A DNA stretch of 7,568 nt from an uncultured Treponema sp. (GTDB taxonomy: Bacteria; Spirochaetota; Spirochaetia; Treponematales; Treponemataceae). Below the pieces are notes generated by a model. It did no database searches. It was not told where the DNA came from and was given only the letters and a program-made list of their open reading frames with translations. The stretch covers positions 1 to 7,568 of the forward strand of contig CAKZZK010000326.1 of assembly GCA_937885235.1 (NCBI GenBank), read 5' to 3'. Below, piece by piece: positions 1 to 6,900 of the stretch (the first letter of the stretch is position 1; every line of letters starts with the position of its first letter). The position numbers were made by a program, and so were the translations under genes.

Positions 1-53
1 AGTATGCCTGCAACCTTAAACCCTCGTTTTAGGGCTTAAGTTGATGATGTTAA
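1..53. repeat. AT-richer segment of nested inverted repeats at the putP breakpoint
   Basis: This stretch is about 40% GC and does not continue the conserved PutP sequence. It holds three related arms: CTTAAACCCT at 15-24, AGGGCTTAAG at 31-40 and TTAAGCCC at 50-57. The first two pair as a 10-base stem around the loop CGTTTT; the single A-C mismatch becomes a G-U pair in minus-strand RNA. The second and third pair perfectly over 8 bases (32-39 with 50-57) across a 10-base spacer, so the two hairpins exclude each other. Neither is followed by a T-run, so this does not look like an intrinsic terminator. It could be the tip of a mobile element (IS200/IS605-type ends carry subterminal hairpins), another repeat, or an assembly join. 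No transposase is visible because the window ends here. The repeats are directly seen; their identity is a guess. Confidence 0.5.
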
Positions 54-836
54 GCCCAGCCCCCAGGAAAGGGCAGAAATCACAGACATAATGCTATACG
101 ACTGGTTCCCCAGGAACTTTTCGCGCATAACATCGCCAAATTCGCCGGACATCGCCCTTTGTCCAAAATTCTGCACCTTCTGCACCGCATCGCCAGGACC
201 GCCGAGAGCCGCCATCATGATGAAGCCAGTGATGATGAGCGCGATGAACATCAGCGTCCCCTGAATGAAGTCCGTAGTGCACACCGCGCTGAATCCGCCA
301 AGCAGAGTGTAGAGCAGGATGACCACCATGCCAATGACCAGCCCGCAGATGTACGGCAAGCCAAAGACCGTGTTGAGCAGCTTGGCACACGCCACAAAGC
401 CGGAAGCCGTATAGATGACAAAGAAAAGCACAATAAATATAGTAGAAACCAGCGAAATAATGTGCTTTTTGTCGCGGAAACGGTTCGTAAGGAACTCAGG
501 AACGGTGATGGAGTTTCCGCAGGCTATGGAATACTTGCGCAGCGGCTTTGCCACGATGAGCCAGTTCAGGTAGGTGCCCACCTCCAGTCCGAGCGCGGTC
601 CAGAACGCCTCTTTGAGCCCGCCGAGGTATGCCACCCCCGGCAGACCCATGAGCAGCCAGCCGGACATATCGCTTGCCTCGGCAGAAAGCGCCGTAGTCC
701 ACGGCCCCATATTACGCCCGCCAAGGAAGAAATCCTCGGAGCTGTTGTTCTTGCTCATCCACCTGATGCCGATATAAATCATCATCCCCAGATAAATAAC
801 GAATGCGATGACCTGTTGAATCATTGCGCTTGACAT
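36..836 (-). CDS. putP: Sodium/proline symporter PutP, N-terminal half only (disrupted)
   Basis: This is a member of the solute:sodium symporter family, an inner-membrane protein that imports proline with Na+. The reading frame is 266 codons, whereas complete PutP is about 500 residues. Residues 1-261 match the family well. They include the LGGR segment near residue 40, the SAEASDMSGWLLMGLPG block (residues 51-67) with D56 and S58 at the positions of the E. coli Na+-site residues D55 and S57, and hydrophobic segments consistent with about six to seven membrane helices. After SALSWGLG (ending at residue 261) the family continues YFGQPHI, but here five unrelated residues (LTSST) and a TAA follow. 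The match ends at about base 54, inside an inverted repeat. The start is supported by AGGAGG 10 bases upstream and by a promoter at 876-904. As it stands the product lacks the later helices, including the second set of Na+ ligands, and should be inactive. The cause may be an insertion, a rearrangement or an assembly join. Confidence 0.88.
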   Translation of the reverse strand: MSSAMIQQVIAFVIYLGMMIYIGIRWMSKNNSSEDFFLGGRNMGPWTTALSAEASDMSGWLLMGLPGVAYLGGLKEAFWTALGLEVGTYLNWLIVAKPLRKYSIACGNSITVPEFLTNRFRDKKHIISLVSTIFIVLFFVIYTASGFVACAKLLNTVFGLPYICGLVIGMVVILLYTLLGGFSAVCTTDFIQGTLMFIALIITGFIMMAALGGPGDAVQKVQNFGQRAMSGEFGDVMREKFLGNQSYSIMSVISALSWGLGLTSST

Positions 837-846
837 ACTTATGCAT

Positions 847-852
847 CCTCCT
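847..852 (-). promoter_or_regulatory. putP ribosome binding site inside a small palindrome
   Basis: On the minus strand AGGAGG lies 10 bases before the putP ATG, a slightly long spacer. It sits in the loop of a 5-base inverted repeat, ATGCA-GGAGGA-TGCAT (841-856). The stem is short, so any effect on translation is speculative, but the site fixes the putP start. Confidence 0.7.
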
Positions 853-875
853 GCATAGATTTTGAATATTTATGA

Positions 876-904
876 ATTGTACGGAATATGAGGGGGCTTG
901 GCAA
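876..904 (-). promoter_or_regulatory. Promoter for putP
   Basis: Reading the minus strand, TTGCCA (899-904, five of six matches to the -35 consensus) is followed by a 17-base spacer and TACAAT (876-881, five of six matches to the -10 consensus). Transcription would begin near 868-870, giving a leader of about 32-34 bases before the putP ATG at 836. This is a typical housekeeping sigma-factor promoter. Confidence 0.72.
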
Positions 905-931
905 GAGGGCACAAATTAGCAAAGAGGGGCA
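901..931. repeat. Imperfect direct repeat between the divergent promoters
   Basis: GCAAGAGGGCA (901-911) recurs as GCAAAGAGGGGCA (919-931), so the starts are 18 bases apart, close to two helical turns. The first copy overlaps the putP -35 hexamer (899-904) and the second lies 10 bases upstream of the response-regulator -35. The placement would suit a regulator binding site acting on one or both promoters. No protein can be named, and two short purine-rich copies could be chance. Confidence 0.3.
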
Positions 932-940
932 GAAAGTACT

Positions 941-968
941 TTGAATTTTACCGCGCTTATGATATAAT
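941..968 (+). promoter_or_regulatory. Promoter for the response regulator (extended -10)
   Basis: A perfect TATAAT at 963-968 is preceded by TGA at 960-962, making an extended -10 (TGN-TATAAT). A weaker -35, TTGAAT at 941-946, lies 16 bases upstream. Transcription would begin near 975, leaving a leader of about 38 bases. The quality of the -10 suggests steady, fairly strong expression by the housekeeping sigma factor. Confidence 0.8.
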
Positions 969-1001
969 ACAGATGAATTTTTAGTTTCGCCTTGAAAGCG
1001 T

Positions 1002-1007
1002 AGGGGG
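1002..1007 (+). promoter_or_regulatory. Ribosome binding site that fixes the response-regulator start
   Basis: AGGGGG ends five bases before the ATG at 1013. An in-frame GTG at 1007 overlaps this site and so cannot be its start, which is why the ATG was chosen. Confidence 0.75.
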
Positions 1008-1012
1008 TGTTT

Positions 1013-1771
1013 ATGGATAGAAGAATACTGTTTGTGAGCGAACAGCAGAGTTTTCTCGTGACCGCAATGATCAAAAGCCTGACGGATGCCTCGTTCAACG
1101 TGACGCTGGTACAGCCGGACATCGTGAGCATACAGCTCATTTCCCATCTGCCGGACATATTCATCGTCTACTTGGAAGGCAATGTCCCAACCTTTAACGG
1201 CACGCTCAAATACCTGAAAAAGCTGCTCACGGAAGAGGGCAAGGACAGGGTGCTCTACCTTCTCGGTTCCCAGCTGGAGATCAATCAGGCTTACGAACTT
1301 GTGCCAAAATCGCTTGTGTCATCATCGTTTGTCCGCCCCGTAAATATGAAGGATGTCGTCAACAGGCTCAACACGCTCATCACTGACGATTCCATTTCCT
1401 TTGGAAAAAAGAGAATCCTCGTCGTTGACGATGACGGCATGATGTTGCGCACCATGAAGAACTGGCTTTCAAAGAAATACGATGTCTATATGGCAAATTC
1501 GGGTGTGAACGCCATCGCCTTCCTTGCCAGCAACAGGGTTGACCTTATCCTGCTTGACTACGAGATGCCCGTTGCCTCCGGTCTGCAGGTCTTTGAGATG
1601 CTGAAAAGCGATGAGCACACGAAGGATATTCCAGTCATCTTCCTCACCGCGAAGGACGACAAGGAAACGGTGATGAAGGTGCTTGCGGCAAAGCCTGAAA
1701 AGTACCTGCTCAAAACTATGTCTCCCGAAGCCCTCGTGCACAGCGTTGATGACTTCTTCAAGGGAAAATAA
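1013..1771 (+). CDS. Orphan response regulator: degenerate receiver plus intact receiver domain, no output domain
   Basis: The product has 252 residues and no signal peptide or membrane segment, so it is cytoplasmic. Residues about 132-250 form a complete CheY-like receiver: the acidic cluster D139-D141 in RILVVDDD, phosphoacceptor D182 in LLDYEMP, T212 in IFLTAK, and K234 in YLLKTMSP. Residues about 3-122 follow the same pattern (RILFVSE, DIFIVYLEGN, DRVLYLLGS, SSFVRPVNMKD) but have lost the chemistry: S9-E10 replace the acidic pair, Y53 replaces the phosphoacceptor Asp, L84 is at about the conserved Thr/Ser position, and R108 replaces the Lys. The first domain is therefore probably an unphosphorylated pseudo-receiver used for dimerisation or partner binding. 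No DNA-binding, GGDEF, EAL, HD-GYP or other output domain follows, so the protein probably signals by protein-protein contact, as CheY- or Spo0F-like proteins do. No histidine kinase is in the window. It is transcribed divergently from putP and convergently with pbpC. The receiver assignment is firm; the pathway is unknown. Confidence 0.88.
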   Translation: MDRRILFVSEQQSFLVTAMIKSLTDASFNVTLVQPDIVSIQLISHLPDIFIVYLEGNVPTFNGTLKYLKKLLTEEGKDRVLYLLGSQLEINQAYELVPKSLVSSSFVRPVNMKDVVNRLNTLITDDSISFGKKRILVVDDDGMMLRTMKNWLSKKYDVYMANSGVNAIAFLASNRVDLILLDYEMPVASGLQVFEMLKSDEHTKDIPVIFLTAKDDKETVMKVLAAKPEKYLLKTMSPEALVHSVDDFFKGK

Positions 1772-1781
1772 GGCTGGCAAT

Positions 1782-3956
1782 TTACTTTACACTAAAGCTT
1801 GCCGAGGCATCTTCGCTGCCGCAGACCACCGTAAGCTGATGCATTCCCTTTGAAAGCGGAATGTTCCAGCTGAACACGCCTCGTGCCTCTCCCACCATTT
1901 CGCCGTCCAGATAGAGGACGGCGCTTTTTTCTTCACCGCCCACAGCCTTTACGCCTACCACCTGCACCCGACGGGGAAGCGTCGGGTCATAGATAAACGT
2001 CGCCCTGTTCTGCGGGAACGTGATGCAGAGCGGCGTGCCCCCCACCGAGATGGTCCCAGAAAAATTGCGCGAGTGCGCCCAGTGCTGGTATTCGGACGGA
2101 TAGCGTATCTTTACGCCGCTGCCATCAGTGTAATGCCACGAGCAGGGGGCCAAGGAGACAGCAGTCTCGGTATCAGCCTTAGCGCTGGATTTCTTCACAT
2201 ATTCATAGCTCACGGCGGGGCAGTCCGCAGCGGGAGCCATGCCGGACAGCGCGCAGATCTCCTGTTTTTCAAAGTGCTCGGGCTTTGCAAAGGGGCTTGC
2301 CCCCGCAGTTTCCGTCAGCTCATCGAGCAGCCCGCGCACAATCTGGGCGGGAATGCTGCTGCCGGTCTCCCCTACCACCGTATCGCCGCCGAAATTGCCC
2401 ATCCACACGCCCACCGTGAACTCGCTCGTAGCCCCAAATGCGATGATGTTCTGGAACTGGTTCGAGGTGCCCGTCTTGAAGATGCAGGGATACGCCGTGT
2501 CAAAGACGGCGGCATGACCAAAGCCCATCGCGCGGGCAGCCTTGTCGCTGAGCATATCGCAGAGTATGCGGGCTGTATCCGCCTGATACACGCGCTGACG
2601 GCTGTCCTTTGCATCCTGCCTGCGGACAAGGAGGCTCGGTTCAAGCAGCATGCCGTCATTGGGAAAGACCGAAAAGGCGCGGACCATCTCAAGCAAGGTC
2701 ACTTCGCCGCTCCCCAGAGCTAGAGAGAGCCCCAGATTTTCGCGCTGAGGCTTTAAGGAAGCAAAACCAAGGCTGTCCAGCAGGGAAAGATAGTCCTCCA
2801 TCCCCACGCGGTAGAGCAGGTAGACGGCGGGAATGTTCAGGCTGGAAGCAAGCGCCATGCGCATACGCACCGGACCGTTGTAGCGCTTGTTGAAATTGAG
2901 CGGCACATACACGCCCTCCCCGCCGAAGTCCTGCTGTATGTCCGGCAGCACGGAGGCGGGGGCAAAGCCACGTTCAAGGGCAAGCGCATAGAGGAAGGGC
3001 TTCATGGAGCTGCCCGGCTGATTTTGCACGACAACGCCGTCTATCTGGCCGCTGTGCTCGGCATCGTCAAAGGATGCATTGCCCACCCACACGATGATTT
3101 CCCCCGTGCGGTTGTTGAGCGCGCAGGCGGCGCCATTGTGTATGCGCGCTTTTTTGAACTCTTCAAGCTTGCGCTGAATCTGCTTTTCCGTCACATCGTT
3201 GAGGCCGCTGTCTATGGAAAGATGCAGTTCAGCAGGCAGCCGCTCACCACGCGCCGCGTAGTCCGCCACCACGTACTGCACTGCATGGGGGCAGAGCGAG
3301 GGATAGCTGAACGATTTTTCGGGGGCATACTGGGAAGGACGGCGCGGAATGCGCGAAAGCAGCTGCATCTCCTCTACAGAGAGCCTGTCCGGCGGGCGGG
3401 AGAAAAAGCTGCGGGAGGCGCTGCCCACCCCCTCTATCTGAAAGCCAAAGGGAATATTGTTGAGGTAGAGCTCTAAAATCTGCCGCTTGGAAAGCTTTGC
3501 TTCAAGACGGAGCGCCCGCAGCACTTCTCTGCATTTTGTGCCGAGCGTCACCCGCCCTTTGCGCGGGTAGATAAGCCGCGCAAGCTGCATGGTGATGGTG
3601 GAAGCACCGCTCACCACGCGCCCTTCTTTCCGGTTCTGGAGCGCAGCACGGATTATGGAAGGAATATCGACGCCGAAATGGCGGAAGAAATTTTTATCTT
3701 CGGCGGCGATGAAGTCCTGCACCAGTTCCTGAGGCAGAGCTTCCAGCGGGTAGTATTCCCGCCGAAGCCCGTCTGCCAGAGGGCGCACCTGTAACAGCAC
3801 GCCGTTCCGGTCGTAGAAGCGGGTGCTGTTTTCCCGCTCGCAGAATGCGGTAAGCGCAGGACAGGGAAGGAGCTTCAAGAGCAGCCTTGCAAACAGCACA
3901 GCGGCTATGATGCAAAGGACAAGGCAAAGAAAGCCCCTGCGCCGCCACGCTTTCAT
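1782..3956 (-). CDS. pbpC: Penicillin-binding protein 1C (bifunctional peptidoglycan glycosyltransferase/transpeptidase)
   Basis: This class A penicillin-binding protein polymerises glycan strands from lipid II and is built to cross-link stem peptides on the outer face of the inner membrane. It has 724 residues (E. coli PbpC has 770). An N-terminal membrane anchor spans about residues 8-30 after a basic start (KAWRRR). The GT51 glycosyltransferase lies at about 60-215, with catalytic E86 in AAEDKNFFRHFG, the GASTITMQLAR motif (117-127) and E162 in ILELYLNN. The transpeptidase lies at about 275-550, with SSMK (nucleophile S316, K319), SLN (372-374) and KTG (494-496), all intact. The C-terminal 90 or so residues resemble the BiPBP_C domain typical of PBP1C, ending at a Gly/Ser-flanked beta-rich segment. 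The ATG at 3954-3956 was preferred over an upstream in-frame ATG at 4011-4013 because it overlaps the stop of the macroglobulin gene as ATGA, has GGAAGG four bases upstream, and directly precedes the basic/anchor segment. The pair is probably co-transcribed and translationally coupled. No terminator hairpin with a T-run follows the stop. Confidence 0.95.
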   Translation of the reverse strand: MKAWRRRGFLCLVLCIIAAVLFARLLLKLLPCPALTAFCERENSTRFYDRNGVLLQVRPLADGLRREYYPLEALPQELVQDFIAAEDKNFFRHFGVDIPSIIRAALQNRKEGRVVSGASTITMQLARLIYPRKGRVTLGTKCREVLRALRLEAKLSKRQILELYLNNIPFGFQIEGVGSASRSFFSRPPDRLSVEEMQLLSRIPRRPSQYAPEKSFSYPSLCPHAVQYVVADYAARGERLPAELHLSIDSGLNDVTEKQIQRKLEEFKKARIHNGAACALNNRTGEIIVWVGNASFDDAEHSGQIDGVVVQNQPGSSMKPFLYALALERGFAPASVLPDIQQDFGGEGVYVPLNFNKRYNGPVRMRMALASSLNIPAVYLLYRVGMEDYLSLLDSLGFASLKPQRENLGLSLALGSGEVTLLEMVRAFSVFPNDGMLLEPSLLVRRQDAKDSRQRVYQADTARILCDMLSDKAARAMGFGHAAVFDTAYPCIFKTGTSNQFQNIIAFGATSEFTVGVWMGNFGGDTVVGETGSSIPAQIVRGLLDELTETAGASPFAKPEHFEKQEICALSGMAPAADCPAVSYEYVKKSSAKADTETAVSLAPCSWHYTDGSGVKIRYPSEYQHWAHSRNFSGTISVGGTPLCITFPQNRATFIYDPTLPRRVQVVGVKAVGGEEKSAVLYLDGEMVGEARGVFSWNIPLSKGMHQLTVVCGSEDASASFSVK

Positions 3957-6900
3957 TTTACCTTCCACACCTTGCCGTTGCTGCGGCCAAAGATTTCGCT
4001 CTGGTACATACACTCCGCCGTCGCGCTCGGCGTGTTGTATTCGCCCGCACGGACAGCGCGGAAGAGGAAATCAACCTTCTGGAAGCCCGTGGGGAAGTAG
4101 TCCCAGAAATACTGCACCTCACTGTCATAAATGCCCTGATACGAAAGCCCCCAGTTGTAATCGCGCCAGTAGCTTTCATAGTCTTCTTCATAATCGTCCC
4201 CGTAGCCATCACTGTCTGCCTCAGGCGTAGAGAAAGAACCCGTCGTCACAAAGGCGGCATTCATTATCTCGCAGCCCGCAGGGATGGGGGCGCGCACTGC
4301 CACGTACTCGCGGTTGCGGGTGGAAGAAAGATAGAGCGTCTCGCGGTAGACCTTGCCCGCTTCAAGCGTGTCCGCAGTCACCGTTTCGCCGGTCTTCACG
4401 TCCACTATCTCGCTGAAGAGGCACAAGCCTTCATCGCGGGCAGTCTGCTCTGCGGCGGGAATGGCGTACTTCATAGATGCCGTGTAGTAGAGCGTCCCCT
4501 GCCCGTCCTTGCTGAACACGAGCGGCAGCTCCTTGTCCCGCGGCATAGATTTAAGCTCAGCACCCTTGAAGTCAAGCGTCTTTTCCTCGGCTTCAGCGGC
4601 AACACCCTTGAACTTGCCCGAAGCGAGCTGCTTCTTGTTCAGCAATACCTCTGCCGTAAAGTTCAGGTCGTCAAGCTTGTTGCTTTCTATGTAGCTGCGC
4701 AGGGCTATGAGCACGCGCGAGGTAGCCGCGGTGGAAGTCCAGTAGCCGTGCCCCGCGTTCTGCAGCTGCAAAAGCTCGTAGACGAGGTGCTGATTAAGCT
4801 CGTCAGAAGCAGAAAGCTGAGTGAAGAGCTGCAATGACAAGGCAAAGACCTCGGACTCGTCATTGAAGAATGACCAGTAGCCGCCGTAGCTGCGCTCCCA
4901 CACATTCGTAAAGGAAGCGCCGCGCGTTGTCTGGCTGATAAAGCGGCGGAGCTTTGCCGCCGTTTCCTTAGCCTCTCCCTTCCAGCCTTGGTTCAGGTAG
5001 GTCAGGCCGCAGAGGGCAAGCGTTTCAGGTCCCGCGTCCGCGCTGTCTGAAATCTTCTTCAAGTTTTCCATGCTCACATTCGCCTTCACGCAGGAAGCTG
5101 CGTAGTAAGCGTGAGCCGCCGTATAGAAGTTCCAAGAAGAACCTTCCGACTCTCCTGCATAGACAAGCCGGTTGCCATAGCCGACAAGGTATTCGCCAAG
5201 GCTGTCCATATCAATGCCGCCGGTGGAAATGCCGTGGTCTTTGGCAAGCCCCGCAATCTCCGCTATGCGCATAGACACGTAGGGATTAGTGTACGCAGAG
5301 CCCGGCCAGTAGGGGAAGCCGCCGTCAGACTGCTGCGATTTTGCAAAGTCCTTCAGGCTTTTTGCCACCACGGACTTGGGATTTTTCACTTCGCTTTCAA
5401 GCCCGAAGAGCTTGATGTACTTGTCAAAGGCGACAAGCGGGAGTATCGCCGCGCTTCTCTGTTCAAGACAGCCGTAGGGATAGTGGAACACGTAGCTGAT
5501 CGCTTCGCGCAATACGCCGAGCCGTGTGGGGTCAAGCTGCACGTACAGCTCTCCCATGCCGTCTTCCGCACCGCCGGGAATGACAAGCTTCTCCTCAACA
5601 GAGGCAGAGCCCTTCGCTTCTTCACTGCGGACTTCGCCCACGGTCGTCACCGTCTCGTAGATATAGGGCTTTTCTATCTGGAGCGGCAGGAGAACCTTTT
5701 CGTTCACCACGTCGCTCTTGACTATGTATTCTATGCAGATCCAGCCGGGGCTCTGCGCCTTGATGCTGAACATAAGCGACTGCGTTTTATCAGCCGGAAC
5801 GGAAATGCTCTTCAAGCCGCCGCCAACAATCGTCGCCTTGCCGGGAAGCTTCTGCACGTCCTCTTCCGACTGGGCGCCAATCCTGTCCACGCCCTCGTAG
5901 AGCTGTAGTTCCACAGAGACATTGTGCGCCGTGGCATCGATGTTGGATATGACGACGCCCACTTCGCCCGTGTCGTTCAGGCGCAGCTGGCGCGGCAGGG
6001 CTGTACGCACGGAAACGGGATTAGCCACGTTCATCTGTCCCTCGCTGAGGGCAAAATTGTTCGTGCTCACGCCCACCGCCGTGATGCGGTACGCGGTGAG
6101 GGAATCAGGCAGCTTGAACGTATAGCTTGCGTTGCCGTTTGCATCGGTCACAAGGTCTGGCACAAAGACAGCGGTCGGGTCAAAGTTCTTGCGCTCCTGC
6201 ATCTTTGCGTCATCGTCGCCCTCGTCACCACCGATGAGGTTCTTTATCTCGTAGGTCACGGGGTCAATGAGGTAAGCGCGGGAATCGCCGCCCGCCACGC
6301 AGTCGCTGAAACGGCTGCGCTGATAGAAATACGCCACAGGGTCAGGCACATGGTAATTGATGAGGTCTATGACGCCCCTGTCAACAGCCATCAGCGTAAT
6401 CTCGGCATTGGAGAGCGGCTTTCCTCCGCTGGTGGCGTGGAGGTCTATCCGAGCCGTCTCACCGGGACGGTAGGAGGGCTTGTCCGTCTTTAGCTCTATG
6501 TCAAAGCGCTTGAGCTTTGTGCTCACATTGAGCGTCGCCACACCGAAATGTCCCTTCGGCTTGTCGAGGTCTGGGGTGTTGAAATCGTTCTGGGGGGCAC
6601 CGGTGCGCACCGAATATGACGAGAGCGTCACATACATGACGGGGATATAGTTCTCCTTGATGGGAACTTCAATCACCGAAGTAGGCGCATCTATGTTACG
6701 GATTTCTTGAGAGAGCAGTCCCTCACGCTCCACGGTGAGCAAGTATGTTCCCTTGGGCAGCTGGCTCTGCATGAGGATCTGCGCGGTATCGCCCACCTGA
6801 TATTCTGCCTTGTTCGGGGTCATGGTGATTTCGCTGTCGCTGTTGCGGTTGTACCAGTACCAGTCGGAACTGGTCACATAGAAATGCGCTTCCGTAATCA

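Noticed and set aside
15..40. Intrinsic terminator
   Set aside because: The 10-base stem is real, but neither strand has a T-run after it, and both arms are mixed in composition rather than GC-rich.
31..57. Integron attC-like site (GTTAAGC fits the GTTRRRY core)
   Set aside because: Only one core-type heptamer is present; the opposing arm reads GCTTAAG, not RYYYAAC ending in AAC, and there is no cassette or integrase context.
159..833. 224-codon plus-strand open frame opposite putP
   Set aside because: The translation is rich in His, Arg and Glu with no hydrophobic or domain pattern, while the opposite strand is unmistakably PutP.
839..1147. Minus-strand open frame across the divergent intergenic region
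   Set aside because: It covers both promoters and the start of the response regulator, and its translation has no recognisable pattern.
4011..4013. Upstream ATG as the pbpC start (743 residues)
   Set aside because: It would add 19 non-conserved residues before the basic/anchor segment and a long overlap with the macroglobulin gene; the ATGA junction at 3953-3956 with GGAAGG is the better start.
5111..5908. 265-codon plus-strand open frame inside the macroglobulin gene
   Set aside because: It lies opposite a well-conserved coding frame (including the thioester domain), has no recognisable domain and no ribosome binding site that I could support. It is a by-product of GC-rich coding sequence on the other strand.
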